From assembly GCA_024229115.1 (NCBI GenBank), contig JAAEST010000104.1, forward strand, positions 1-64,000: a stretch of 64,000 nt of DNA, in the 5' to 3' direction. Made by a program: the position numbers and the translations under genes. The notes below the pieces were generated by a model. It ran no database searches, had not been told where the DNA came from, and saw nothing but the letters and a program-made list of their open reading frames with translations. This DNA comes from Oligoflexia bacterium. GTDB taxonomy: Bacteria > Bdellovibrionota > Bacteriovoracia > Bacteriovoracales > Bacteriovoracaceae. This document shows, piece after piece, positions 42,654 to 52,268 of this stretch. Each line of letters starts with the position of its first letter. Positions within the stretch are counted from its first letter, which is position 1.

Positions 42654-42965
42654 ATGAGAACTAATGGCTTAACTAACTTAATTACATTTCTAACTAATCT
42701 TAAAAAGAAACACCCCTGTTGTTTTGAGACTTATGAGACAAATATTAAGTTTATAAAATATCAATGTTTATGGAAGGATTACAATGAATTAAGGAAGTCC
42801 TATTACAGCGTAAACGTTATCCATATTCCTCCCCTCGCTGATTTGGATTTGTTGTGGGAAGTAGAAATACCATTTAAATGTAAGTGCTCAAGTAATATTT
42901 GGATAACATGTAAAGTAGATTTTAGAAGCTTTGCACTTTTTGCGATAAGCGCGAGACATCCTTAA
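42654..42965 (+). CDS. HigB-like toxin
   Basis: The 103-residue product resembles HigB-family mRNA interferases in layout: LKKKHPCCFETYETNIKF, W..Y..L...Y.SVNVI, SSNIWITCKVDFRSFALFAIS and a terminal ARH, where typical HigB ends with a THxEY segment. It stops just at that His, so the usual last 5-15 residues are missing. The match is judged by eye; the following antitoxin-type gene (22 nt downstream) is the stronger evidence. Confidence 0.55.
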   Translation: MRTNGLTNLITFLTNLKKKHPCCFETYETNIKFIKYQCLWKDYNELRKSYYSVNVIHIPPLADLDLLWEVEIPFKCKCSSNIWITCKVDFRSFALFAISARHP

Positions 42966-42987
42966 GAAACAGAAAAAGGATAATGAT

Positions 42988-43464
42988 ATGATTAAATTAC
43001 AAACTCTTAAAAAAACATTCGTTACACCTTTGCCTACTCAGAGTAAGGCCATTGAGTTCTTAAAAGCAAGGGCTCCTATTTCTCCGATCAAAAATGAAAA
43101 GGAGCACAAGACTGCTTTAGAGTTTTTAGATAAGATCTATACTGTGATAATGCCTGAGTTAACTGATGATTCAGAAAAAGAGCAAGTAAGATCAATAATT
43201 GATTTTATTACTGGGCTAGTTGAAAAATACGAAGACGATCTTATGGCCAAAGAGTTAGGAATCAATGATGAGAGATTATCTCCTCCTGAGATCATAAAGC
43301 TCTTAATGCAAAATAATGATCTTAAAAATAAAGACTTGGTAGATGTTTTCGGTGCTCCTGCAAATGTATCGGCCTTCCTAACTGGTAAAAGACCATTGGG
43401 AGCAAAGCACGCAAAACTATTGGCCCAAAAGTTTGGAATCGAAGTTGGCTCTCTGATTCAGTAA
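42988..43464 (+). CDS. HigA-like antitoxin, XRE family
   Basis: The 158-residue product has an N-terminal helical region and a C-terminal HTH of the HigA type (LSPPEIIKLLMQNNDLKNKD, LVDVFGAPANVSAFLTGKRP, LGAKHAKLLAQKFGI). HigA-type antitoxins bind the toxin and repress the operon; antitoxin after toxin is the normal hig order. AAAAAGGA lies before the ATG. Confidence 0.8.
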   Translation: MIKLQTLKKTFVTPLPTQSKAIEFLKARAPISPIKNEKEHKTALEFLDKIYTVIMPELTDDSEKEQVRSIIDFITGLVEKYEDDLMAKELGINDERLSPPEIIKLLMQNNDLKNKDLVDVFGAPANVSAFLTGKRPLGAKHAKLLAQKFGIEVGSLIQ

Positions 43465-43525
43465 GTGACCACCACAAATGAATCTAGAGAGCTTTCTTTA
43501 TACTCTAATTGTCAAATTGTTCTAG

Positions 43526-43568
43526 TTCCCTAAGTGTAGGGAAGATCTAGTCACCTACAGGTGTTTTT
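43526..43568 (+). terminator. Tandem hairpins after the HigA-like gene
   Basis: TTCCCTA-AGTG-TAGGGAA (43526-43543) is a perfect 7-bp stem, and CACC-TACA-GGTG (43552-43563) followed by TTTTT is a second one with a T-run, 60-100 nt after the stop. Confidence 0.55.
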
Positions 43569-43607
43569 CAACATATATTTAAACGTTTAACTACGATTTT
43601 TTGGAAC

Positions 43608-44204
43608 CTAGAGGTTTTTTGAAAGTTTAACCTTTGTACTCTCCTTACCCTCTGCTTTCTCTACATGTACCTGAGCCCCATACTTGAAGATCGTCTCTCC
43701 AGTATTGATCACTTTTGCTTTTGAGATCTCTTTTTGAATTTTCACTTCAATCTGAGCGTAGTTTTTTCTTTTCACTTTCTTATGTTTTGTACAATATCTT
43801 CCCATGAAGCCGTTTTTATATGATGCACATTTTGAAGTATAGGCTTCATTCTTTAAAGTTTCTTCTTTAAATTGAGAAAGCTCACTCTCTCTAAAATATC
43901 GATCCCTAACAACATACATTTTTTCAAGAGCATTATATACTGCAACGGCACTGTATTTCTCTAGTTCAAAGTCTTTTACTCCCGCTTCTTTCAAAAGGGC
44001 CACGCTTTTGACTTCATCAAGAGATAACTCTAATTTTTCAATATCTTCAATTTTAACTTTAAAAGAGCCTTCTTTTAAAAGATATTCTACTTCGCTACTT
44101 GCAGCCTTGTTGAGCTTATCCAGCGTTTTCTCCGATAGCTTTGGACCACATGAATTTAAAACAACCATAACAAATGACAACACTAACAAATTTAACTTTC
44201 GCAT
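43608..44204 (-). CDS. Lipoprotein, hypothetical
   Basis: ATG 44204 (AAAGGAG 6 nt upstream) is chosen over 44222. The 198-residue product has a lipoprotein signal with lipobox LNSC-GPK. The mature part is charged and helical with two cysteines (TSKCAS, GRYCTKH) and a beta-rich basic end. Family not recognised; probably an envelope protein. Confidence 0.6.
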   Translation of the reverse strand: MRKLNLLVLSFVMVVLNSCGPKLSEKTLDKLNKAASSEVEYLLKEGSFKVKIEDIEKLELSLDEVKSVALLKEAGVKDFELEKYSAVAVYNALEKMYVVRDRYFRESELSQFKEETLKNEAYTSKCASYKNGFMGRYCTKHKKVKRKNYAQIEVKIQKEISKAKVINTGETIFKYGAQVHVEKAEGKESTKVKLSKNL

Positions 44205-44306
44205 CTTTTCTCCTTTTCGCACTAACTGATATCTTTATTTTAGATATTTAAAAGATGGGATCAAATTACATTTAAGAGGGGTGAATTTCTCATGATAGAG
44301 TAAAAA

Positions 44307-44327
44307 ACGCCCAATTATTATGGGCGT
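44307..44327 (-). terminator. Terminator of the gene ending at 44352
   Basis: Minus-strand ACGCCCA, a 7-nt loop and TGGGCGT followed by TTTTTA give a clean stem plus U-run 25 nt past the stop. Confidence 0.7.
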
Positions 44328-44351
44328 AGAGTGGAGGTCGTTCTTTTTAAA

Positions 44352-44675
44352 TTAAATACATCTCGCCCAGGCAATAAAGTGGGTCACTCTTTGTTTTCGA
44401 AGAAGGGATAGAACTAATGCGAAATTGTCAGTTTCTTTATCTGCCTCTTCGATAGTGGAGTGTAGGAGTTTATAGTATCGATCTTCCATCTCGTCTTCTA
44501 GATAATTCTCTTCATATAAATAAGCTAGGGATCGATAGGATGCCATTTTTAGAAGCTTGCATCCTGAGTATATTAATATGATATTCAATATTTCTAAAAA
44601 AATGGAAATAATTATAGAAAGTGTCATGATTTTACTGAATTCAATTATTTTTTGCCTCACATCTTGGGTAGACAC
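44352..44675 (-). CDS. Single-span membrane hypothetical protein
   Basis: Starts at GTG 44675. The 107-residue product has one long hydrophobic segment (about 17-43) and a helical, acidic cytoplasmic part (YLYEENYLEDEMEDRYY). It is divergent from the large membrane gene at 44756, sharing an 80-nt promoter region. No family recognised. Confidence 0.5.
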   Translation of the reverse strand: MSTQDVRQKIIEFSKIMTLSIIISIFLEILNIILIYSGCKLLKMASYRSLAYLYEENYLEDEMEDRYYKLLHSTIEEADKETDNFALVLSLLRKQRVTHFIAWARCI

Positions 44676-44755
44676 TTACAAGAATATAATGAGTAGTAAC
44701 AACAATATACAGAATTTTTATTCAGTTTAATTCTAGAATATGCCGATAATGATAT

Positions 44756-46222
44756 ATGAATAAAAGTCGTTATTGGGCAACATTTATGCTGATAGCCTGG
44801 TCACTCCTAATACTAGGTTTTGTCTTAGGGTTAACAAAGGTCATATACCCATCAAGTTATGAGGTAGAAAATTACTTTAGACCATTTGAGAGCTTCTTTA
44901 ATAACTATAGATATCTTCCTAGGTTTGTAGCGTGGATCTTGTTGCCTATCTTTATAAAGACAACATTTTGGATCTTGTCATCTGTATTTAGCTTTATTTC
45001 AAATTTTCATCACGAGCTTGACTATAGACCATTTAATGACTTTATAAGTGATTCGTATTTTAAGTTTATTAGCTCTCTTGAGAATATTGTTAAAAGTATT
45101 TATGAATTTTTCACTGATAACGATTTGTTTGTAGGTGTAGTTGGTTTCTTTTACTTTCTAATGTTGTTTGTATTTATGGGAGTATTGGATAAAGATTATG
45201 TCTCTTTTGGTGTTCAGAATGTAGAAGCCTACTATAGTGCAGTTACTTTTGGGTTCTTTATATGTATGGGAGTAATACCCTTAGTATTAAGTATTATTAT
45301 CTCAATGATATATTTATTTGCGAATACTGCATTAGATGAATCCTTTAGTTTTTATATTATCGACAAAATAGATTCGATCCCATGGCACATTAGTCACCTA
45401 GAAGATAAACTTCCCTTATATAGTGTTAGAGAAGAGGAAAGTAATCTTTCTGTATCTAGAGACCTAATGGTTTTAGGTTCTGGGGCCATGAGATACATAG
45501 AGACAACAAGGCAATTATTCTACAAATTTGAAATCCTTACTGTGATGAGAAGGCTATTTTTAACAAGTTTGTCGCTGATATTTTTAGCTCTACTGAAAAT
45601 CATTCAGTTAATATTGTATCCAGTTACCGAGGCACATTATTGTATATTTCTAAACATAGTATCGTTTATGTCGATCAAAGTATTTGGTATTGGTTTTTAT
45701 ATCCTTAGTGCAATTTGTATAGGACTCATTCTTCTATTTTTAACAGTTATGTCAATTCCCCCATTAATTTACAATGCCCTAGCTATATACATAATATTTA
45801 TTCTTAATAGTGAGTTTTTCAATATTATTAAAACTGAAGGGTCAAATCTTAGCTCAACTCATTTGGGACAATGGATGGGGTACAATTTTGTTTTTTACCT
45901 AAGTATCTTTGTATTACTAATACCGCTTGGCACATATTTTAAAAAAGGTTACTTTCCAGCAGTTTTTAAAATCTTCAAATTTACACAAGAAAAAGATCTT
46001 TATAATGTTTCTTCGAATTATAAGGTAAGCCCAATTATTCCAGGTGTAGTTTTCTTTATAGCGTTTTCATTAATATCCTTAACTGAATTAAGTCGTAATC
46101 TAGATTATAATACTTTAAGTAGTTCAATAAAAAGAACTCACTATGAATTCGTAGCTAAAATCTATCAAAAGAAAGACAAGGCCTCTGCAAAAAGATCGAT
46201 AGCTTCAGAAAAAGGTAAATAG
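44756..46222 (+). CDS. Large polytopic membrane protein, unknown family
   Basis: The 488-residue product has about nine to ten hydrophobic segments and three charged loops (about 75-115, 205-260 and the C-terminus, rich in Lys/Arg/Ser). It has many aromatic residues and few conserved-looking motifs, and no transporter signature is visible. It lies at the edge of the accessory island, next to no obvious partner. Possibly a membrane effector or immunity component, but this is only context. Confidence 0.6.
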   Translation: MNKSRYWATFMLIAWSLLILGFVLGLTKVIYPSSYEVENYFRPFESFFNNYRYLPRFVAWILLPIFIKTTFWILSSVFSFISNFHHELDYRPFNDFISDSYFKFISSLENIVKSIYEFFTDNDLFVGVVGFFYFLMLFVFMGVLDKDYVSFGVQNVEAYYSAVTFGFFICMGVIPLVLSIIISMIYLFANTALDESFSFYIIDKIDSIPWHISHLEDKLPLYSVREEESNLSVSRDLMVLGSGAMRYIETTRQLFYKFEILTVMRRLFLTSLSLIFLALLKIIQLILYPVTEAHYCIFLNIVSFMSIKVFGIGFYILSAICIGLILLFLTVMSIPPLIYNALAIYIIFILNSEFFNIIKTEGSNLSSTHLGQWMGYNFVFYLSIFVLLIPLGTYFKKGYFPAVFKIFKFTQEKDLYNVSSNYKVSPIIPGVVFFIAFSLISLTELSRNLDYNTLSSSIKRTHYEFVAKIYQKKDKASAKRSIASEKGK

Positions 46223-46241
46223 GGAAACTTTTTTAAAATTT

Positions 46242-47468
46242 TCAAGCTGATTTTTGCGAGTAAGAAAAAATATCATTTACAGCAACATCTTCTCTAACTC
46301 TTCTCATTCTTTCTGAATATAAAGGAGAGTACTTATCAATAATTTTCTTAAGTTCTTTTCTCACCTTGGACTCGTTTAGGTCTTGCGAGATTTTATACTC
46401 AACATTCTTTAGATAAACATAGTCCTGGATCTCGGTATTGACTTCAAAATCATGAGTTGCTACTGATGAGCATTCTCTCGTTTCTTTTTTAAAGTACTTT
46501 GAAAATGGTTCATGTACAGTAAAGAATAATTCCATCACTTCAATCATCCTAAAAGGAGTCCTGTTTGAACCTAAAATACTAGTAGCTAGAGGTTCAAATT
46601 GGTCATAATAGTAGCCAAAAGGAGTGATTGTAAGGCGATCCTCGCTTTCCTCGTAGCTAATTAAAATGGGCTGAATTCCAATTTTTAAATTATGGTTTCC
46701 ATTATCATAGTCATAGCCAGAAATATCGACTTGAAAATACATATCCTCGTAATCATTTCTCACTGTGTAAATGATAAAGCGAGCGTATTCTCCTGCATCT
46801 TTAGAAAAAGGGCAAAAGCAAAAGAGATCAATCCCCATATCCCAAAAGTGTCTAGAGTGCCTTGAAAATTCTGTTCTAAAAATTTTTGCAAACATCTCAA
46901 CAGCATTTGAGTGAGCTTCTTCGCGATCAAGAGTGAACTCGACATCAGCTAACTTCTCCATGCCCCCAACGGGGTTATAAACTCCGTCAATGAAGCCCAT
47001 TTTATCAATATCATTTGAAAATGTTTCAAGAACTCTTTCGGGAACATCCATTTCAAGAAAGGCATCATTTAAAACTTTACCCGATCCTTTTGATTCTTCT
47101 CTAAGTTTTTTTAACCACTGATAATTATCAATTTGAGATTGAGATAATTTCCCCCAGGTATCAAGGTAGCCTTCTCCTTCTGGAAGAACTCCTGAATCAA
47201 GAGCCTCTTGGATAAGTTTAGAAAACTCTTCCTTATTTGAAGAATTAGCATACATCCTAGAGAAACTTTCATCGCCAATATATCTAATTGGATAGGGCTG
47301 ATAGACTGTGGCAGAGTATTTTTCGCCAGTTTCTTTTTCAAGTTCTCTTTGTTTTTTAAAAACCTTATCGTATGCGACATCTTCTTCTTTTTCTGCCCCA
47401 TGAAGACCAAGAGCAACATACTCTGTATAGCCACATAAAATTTTAAATCCATCTTTGTCCTTTAACAT
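46242..47468 (-). CDS. Hypothetical protein, 408 residues
   Basis: Soluble, acidic alpha/beta protein. Features include a Cys/Phe cluster (GIDLFCFCPFSKD, about 235) and an aromatic block (DISGYDYDNGNHNLKIGIQP). GGAG lies 9 nt before ATG 47468. It is convergent with the membrane gene at 44756. It lies downstream of the VirB6-like and coiled-coil genes, across a 187-nt gap, so whether it belongs to the T4SS unit is uncertain. No family recognised. Confidence 0.55.
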   Translation of the reverse strand: MLKDKDGFKILCGYTEYVALGLHGAEKEEDVAYDKVFKKQRELEKETGEKYSATVYQPYPIRYIGDESFSRMYANSSNKEEFSKLIQEALDSGVLPEGEGYLDTWGKLSQSQIDNYQWLKKLREESKGSGKVLNDAFLEMDVPERVLETFSNDIDKMGFIDGVYNPVGGMEKLADVEFTLDREEAHSNAVEMFAKIFRTEFSRHSRHFWDMGIDLFCFCPFSKDAGEYARFIIYTVRNDYEDMYFQVDISGYDYDNGNHNLKIGIQPILISYEESEDRLTITPFGYYYDQFEPLATSILGSNRTPFRMIEVMELFFTVHEPFSKYFKKETRECSSVATHDFEVNTEIQDYVYLKNVEYKISQDLNESKVRKELKKIIDKYSPLYSERMRRVREDVAVNDIFSYSQKSA

Positions 47469-47655
47469 ATAAACTCCACATCAACTTGTCGGCAACAATA
47501 CACTTAACTTGAATAATTGAGAGTATCCGACTATTTCTCTCTACAGTTAAGAATATGCTACCTGATTATTTAATTTCTCCAAACCCTCCTTTTAAAGGGG
47601 GTAAATTTAACTTTATTATTAAAAAATGTGACAACTTATATTGGCACACTATTAA

Positions 47656-49092
47656 CTATCTCTTGTTGGCCAAAATATTAATAATCTCAATATCGATTGC
47701 TACGATCTTTTCTTCCTCTATCTCGGGCAACTCTGGGTTAATATAAATTGTAGTAAGCATCTTGCTTTCTAGTTTAATATTTTTAAAACTAGCCTCTAGG
47801 TCGCTCATATTAAAATTCTGAGCTTCTACTAAATTGATGCCTATGATTTGGTAATCAAGTTTTCTTAGACTGTATTTGTTAGTTTCAATTTTTTTTACAT
47901 AACAGTGGTTATTTTTTAAGTGCTTGGCCCCATGTATTTTTTGACCTATTTTGATTTCAGCAAACAAGTTAAGTTTTTTAGCAATCTCAGGATACTTCTC
48001 TTTCACAAAACTAATAGGGATATATTTCATATTAGAAGTCAGAGGTACATTTTCATCTAAAGCGATGTTGTAAATATTATTGTTATCAGCTTCAAGTAGG
48101 GTTCTAATTGGTAGCGTTGATATATCTGACAATTTAGTTAGATTTAGAGGAATTATGGAGTTAATCAATCTAATCTTTTTATCTGCTTGTATTTTTGTTT
48201 TTCGAAGGATTGGAAGTAGAGAATTTTCAATATATTTGCCGTAACTTGTATGTTTAAATAATTCATAAACATGAGGAGACACCCTAGTTGCTTCAGATTT
48301 TAAAAAATCAAAGTCTGAAAGTTTACCAACAAGAGAGGTCATACTAAATTCATCGTAAAACTTTTCAATAATTTCTGGGAAGGAAACTCGCCATTTCCTT
48401 ATAGATTCTTCTAGAAGAGTAATGTTTTTCGTATAACTTCTTTTAATTCCCCTTAATCCTATATTTAAATCATCCATGATTATTGAGAAGTGGTTTTCAA
48501 GAGAATTCATCTTGACACCGTTTCTTGATATGACTTGAGTATTAACTAAGTCATTATGAATATAAAACTCGATTTCAAAAGTTTCATTATTTAAATTGCT
48601 GATCGCTTGTTGGAGTCTTTCTAAAATTTCAATCGGCTCTTGATATAACTTTTCAATATATTTAAAAATATTTTTATATACATTTTCAAAAAGAATTAAC
48701 TCATCAACAGTAGTGTCGTTTAGACTATTTAGTATAGAAGTAATCTCTAAGTCTAAATTTTTAAGATAGCGATTACTAGATAGTTCATGAGTTTGAAAAT
48801 TACTAAGTATTATTTCTTTAGTATTACTTAAAACGAGATCTAGTCGCTCTCTCGCTTTATCGATGACTTTCTTTTTATCTGTATTGTATTTTCTAGAAGA
48901 CTCCCTCTCATCCAGAAGATACCCTTTTACAGGTATTAATATCTCTTTCACTCTAGCAAAGGTATTTTCTTTTGATTCTTTGAAGAGGTCAATTTTTGAT
49001 AGATATAGCTTCGTATCCTCTAAATTTATAGTGTATTTGCCAATAAATCCGTGTTTTGAAGCAACGTAATTTTCTAAAGCGAGCATCATCAT
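47656..49092 (-). CDS. Coiled-coil hypothetical protein coupled to the VirB6-like gene
   Basis: The ATG overlaps the stop of the VirB6-like gene (ATGA), so the two are co-translated. The 478-residue soluble product is mainly long helices (about 40-300) with a mixed C-terminal domain (YIPISFVKEKYPEIAKKLN; CYVKKIETNKYSLRKLDYQIIG). No signal peptide. A cytoplasmic partner of the transfer apparatus is plausible. Confidence 0.55.
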   Translation of the reverse strand: MMMLALENYVASKHGFIGKYTINLEDTKLYLSKIDLFKESKENTFARVKEILIPVKGYLLDERESSRKYNTDKKKVIDKARERLDLVLSNTKEIILSNFQTHELSSNRYLKNLDLEITSILNSLNDTTVDELILFENVYKNIFKYIEKLYQEPIEILERLQQAISNLNNETFEIEFYIHNDLVNTQVISRNGVKMNSLENHFSIIMDDLNIGLRGIKRSYTKNITLLEESIRKWRVSFPEIIEKFYDEFSMTSLVGKLSDFDFLKSEATRVSPHVYELFKHTSYGKYIENSLLPILRKTKIQADKKIRLINSIIPLNLTKLSDISTLPIRTLLEADNNNIYNIALDENVPLTSNMKYIPISFVKEKYPEIAKKLNLFAEIKIGQKIHGAKHLKNNHCYVKKIETNKYSLRKLDYQIIGINLVEAQNFNMSDLEASFKNIKLESKMLTTIYINPELPEIEEEKIVAIDIEIINILANKR

Positions 49093-51875
49093 TTCTTCCC
49101 ATATTCGGCTTTATCTATAATATTTTTAAAATGCTCTTTTGAGATTTCTCCTCTTTTTAATGCTTTATTTAATTCACTTAAGTTACCTTTAGTTAGATTA
49201 CCTTCAAGCGTCTTTTTCTTTAGATCTCTCTTCTTTTTAAGAATACTATTTAAAACCCATCTTGTTTCGTTATGGGATTTCATTTTTTTCTTGATTTCTT
49301 TGTAAGTCGCTTCGTCTAATTTATTATTCATTAATAAATCTTTAACTTTCTCTCTACCTTCTCTTTCAAAAAATTGTTTATCGTGATCATCTAAACTTTC
49401 TTTATCAAGTTTTTCATAAAGATCATTAATCGTTTGCCACTCATCAGTAGATCTTATCTTTTCAAAATCATTTTTCTTTTTTTCAGCCTTGGCCTTAATT
49501 TCCGATTCAAAAAACTTATTTAATTTCCCTAGTTCTCTAAGCTTAATATCTCTCTCAGCCTGTTCATCGGGAGTTAGACTTTCGCTATCTACAGACTTAA
49601 GTGATGCCAACTCCTCGGCATAAGGATTTTCACTATTTTCGATTGAATCAATTTCTTTTTGCATAGATTCGCGGGAGGTAAAATTGAATGTACTCTTCTC
49701 TGTAGAATCATCATCGTTCATTTCCAGATATTGATTAGCAAGCCCTTCATCAGCAACATGATAGTTTTTAAATGCTTCCATTTCGCCTACAAGAGTGTTC
49801 TTAACATTGCCTGCTTTTTGAAACACCTCACTCGCTCCTGTGACTGAGTCCGTGTTAGTAGTCATTGCGGTAGACATATTTGCTAAATTCCCACTGGTTC
49901 TTAAAGCACCATCGGCAACTCTTCCGACCTTTTTGGCCATATTTGCTCCACCAATAGAAGCATCAAGACCTTTTATGAGGGCACCTTTACCAATGCCTTT
50001 CACAATTGATCCATCACCTAGATCACGCATTTTTTCTACACCTTCAAGAACGCTGCTTTTGGCCCGTCCCATCTTGTTTCGAATCCCCTCCATGAGTCTT
50101 ACATTTCTCTTAGGCGCTTCATCTTCATTTTTCACTACTGGTTTATGTTTTGGTGCCTTGTTTAGAGACCTACTTGGTCCCAAAGCTTTTGGTCCTGACA
50201 TTGAAAGCATCTCTGGAGTGAGAGTCTTTCTTTCTACTTCTTTTTCTTTGAGAGTAGATTTTTCCTTTTCAAGCGTTTGTTTTTTAAGTTTTTCAGAGAG
50301 TCCAGGGATTCTAGCTGGAGCATTATTTTCTTCAAATGCTCTTGTTAGACGATTTATATCTTTTCTTCTTACACTATCTTGGTTTAGCGATTGATTTATT
50401 TGATCAGCATAAGATCCAGGCTCGCCGTTTAGCATTGGTCCCGCACCTACTCCTGAACGATACTCTCCTGAAGAAGCACTTTCTTCATAATTAGAATTTG
50501 AAAAGTTGGATCTATTATTGCCACCAGGGGTGCCACCTCCACCTCCAGGATTACCTCCCCCTGGAAGATTAGGTCTTCCTCCTCTTAGATTATTAGAGAA
50601 GTTCTCTGCACTGCTTATATATTTATCGATTCCAGAAGCTAGAGCAGCCGTTCCTGCGGTATAGACTGTTCCCACAAGAGTTCCTACTGTTCTTAGAGAG
50701 TTCATAATGTCACCCGTAATATCGGTAAGCTTTTCAAGTTCAAGATTAAAAAGTGCCTGTGAGAACTTAATAACATTCATTAAAAGAGCAATTTGAACAA
50801 CTCCACCAATAACTGCATAGCCTACCCCTTGGATCATAATAGGAAAAACAAGAGCATTAGCAGTTAAAGAGTTATAACTCCATGCCTTAGCAAGGGCGAC
50901 CCCAATTGCATCGTTAGCTGAAGCAAAGAATGTGTGCGAAACAAACTCTGCTAGATAAATTACAAAATCTACTAAAGACAAAGAAAGCAGAAATTTTAGT
51001 GAGCTAAAGACTTTGCCTCTTAAGTCCTCGACTACAACAAGAGGGCATGTGAGAGTGAAAAAGAGCATGGAAAAAGCAATAATGAGAGCAATAGCTGCGT
51101 ACATGAGAATTGAGATTAACATTACAATGAATGAGACAATTTTAAGAATCGCATAAGCAATTGATTCAAAAGAAAAGAAATTTACAAAACTTTGTCTCAT
51201 TTTATCGATCTGGCAACTAACTCCCGTGATTCCTCCAGAGCAAGCTTCTTTTTCTTCAAGCTTCTTTACTTGAAAGTTAACGAAGTCTAAACATTTAGGA
51301 GTTGGTTTTTGGGAACATGTTTTAATTTGTAGATCTTCATAACATTCATTCACTCTATTTTTTGGTAGAGAGTGGCAAAACTTATAACCCTTTAATATGG
51401 TTTCATTTTTGTTTTGTAGCTCAATTTGTTCTTGCTTATTTTGATCTGATTCGATTTTAAAAGCTTTCTTTCCGATCTGTTTGGATTTAAAACGAAGGTA
51501 GTTAAAGACATCTCTGTGAAGCATCTTCTTTTTTGAGCCATACTCATAATCTTGCATCCCGCTTTCAGAGTAGAGATCAAGACCAAAATATCCAGAGGCC
51601 TTTCTAACTTCAAAATGTCCATAGCCAATAAGGGTGAAGAAAAAAGCTGTTGCTAGAACTGTCTTTGCTCCTCTTACTACCATGTCTCCTGGAGTGTTCG
51701 AATTTTTCCAAATTAAAAACACTTGATACCCAAAGGCGATCGTAAAGATATACCTTAAAAACCCTCCACTTTCATAACTAAGAATCGGATTATCAAGAAT
51801 CGAGGAAACGATTCCATCTACAAGGGTGTTGGTCATTAATGAGTAGACTTGGTCTCTAGCAATATCGAAGTTCAT
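49089..51875 (-). CDS. VirB6/TrbL/TraG-N-like T4SS membrane protein with long C-terminal tail
   Basis: The 928-residue product has two spans near 40-58 and 72-90, a periplasmic loop with paired cysteines (YKFCHSLP, ECYEDL, KTCSQKPTPKC), and five to six further spans at about 230-385. This is the polytopic core expected of VirB6/TrbL proteins. A Gly/Pro/Asn-rich linker (about 430-460) then leads into a roughly 450-residue charged, helical cytoplasmic or translocated tail, as in extended VirB6 and TraG proteins. It follows a motif A copy and precedes a coupled coiled-coil gene. Confidence 0.65.
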   Translation of the reverse strand: MNFDIARDQVYSLMTNTLVDGIVSSILDNPILSYESGGFLRYIFTIAFGYQVFLIWKNSNTPGDMVVRGAKTVLATAFFFTLIGYGHFEVRKASGYFGLDLYSESGMQDYEYGSKKKMLHRDVFNYLRFKSKQIGKKAFKIESDQNKQEQIELQNKNETILKGYKFCHSLPKNRVNECYEDLQIKTCSQKPTPKCLDFVNFQVKKLEEKEACSGGITGVSCQIDKMRQSFVNFFSFESIAYAILKIVSFIVMLISILMYAAIALIIAFSMLFFTLTCPLVVVEDLRGKVFSSLKFLLSLSLVDFVIYLAEFVSHTFFASANDAIGVALAKAWSYNSLTANALVFPIMIQGVGYAVIGGVVQIALLMNVIKFSQALFNLELEKLTDITGDIMNSLRTVGTLVGTVYTAGTAALASGIDKYISSAENFSNNLRGGRPNLPGGGNPGGGGGTPGGNNRSNFSNSNYEESASSGEYRSGVGAGPMLNGEPGSYADQINQSLNQDSVRRKDINRLTRAFEENNAPARIPGLSEKLKKQTLEKEKSTLKEKEVERKTLTPEMLSMSGPKALGPSRSLNKAPKHKPVVKNEDEAPKRNVRLMEGIRNKMGRAKSSVLEGVEKMRDLGDGSIVKGIGKGALIKGLDASIGGANMAKKVGRVADGALRTSGNLANMSTAMTTNTDSVTGASEVFQKAGNVKNTLVGEMEAFKNYHVADEGLANQYLEMNDDDSTEKSTFNFTSRESMQKEIDSIENSENPYAEELASLKSVDSESLTPDEQAERDIKLRELGKLNKFFESEIKAKAEKKKNDFEKIRSTDEWQTINDLYEKLDKESLDDHDKQFFEREGREKVKDLLMNNKLDEATYKEIKKKMKSHNETRWVLNSILKKKRDLKKKTLEGNLTKGNLSELNKALKRGEISKEHFKNIIDKAEYGKK

Positions 51876-51904
51876 CTAAAATCCTAATTTATGGAGCCTC
51901 TTTA

Positions 51905-51915
51905 TTACTCAATCG
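51905..51915 (-). promoter_or_regulatory. Motif A copy before the VirB6-like gene
   Basis: Minus-strand CGATTGAGTAA preceded by a TTTTTA tract, 29 nt before ATG 51875. It differs from the consensus only in its last base. Confidence 0.6.
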
Positions 51916-52076
51916 TAAAAATATTAGAGGTTTAGTGAGAATTTTCGGAGATATTTCGCCCATTAATATTGGCGATTTTCAGACTCTTTTTCTAAGTAGT
52001 TGATTGTTCATTCACGTTTGATTCGATTGTTAATTTTTGTCATGATGACTTTGAGGGTATAATCAAAGGGGAATAA

Positions 52077-52268
52077 ATGTTTCTATCAGATTTTGAAAAA
52101 GTTTCTAAAAACTCTGAAGCGAAAAAAGATAAAGAACAAAAGAAATGTCCCCATGGATATATAATCAAAGAAGAAGGTAAGCATCCTTTCAAGATCATTG
52201 ATAATATGATTCATTTTTGTGAAGAGTGCTCAAAAACAATGTCTTTTAATTATCTAAAAGATTCGTAG
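52077..52268 (+). CDS. Small putative zinc-binding protein
   Basis: The 63-residue product has KKCPHGY, an IHFCEECSKTM box and His in between, i.e. C-x-x-H...C-x-x-C-type ligands for one zinc. AGGGGAATAA precedes the ATG. Its end overlaps the convergent DUF1643 gene by 23 nt. Similar Cys-rich miniproteins occur at 54580-54771 and 59269-59445. Confidence 0.5.
   Translation: MFLSDFEKVSKNSEAKKDKEQKKCPHGYIIKEEGKHPFKIIDNMIHFCEECSKTMSFNYLKDS

Noticed and set aside
47555-47746. 63-codon plus-strand frame in the gap after the 47468 gene
   Set aside because: Runs antisense into the coiled-coil gene, no ribosome site; the 187-nt gap shows only a weak CCCTCC/GGGGG hairpin.
49840-50394. 184-codon open frame on the plus strand
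   Set aside because: It lies wholly antisense to the cytoplasmic tail of the VirB6-like gene. It has no ribosome site and is Ser/Phe/Pro-rich, as expected from reading an AT-rich helical gene backwards.
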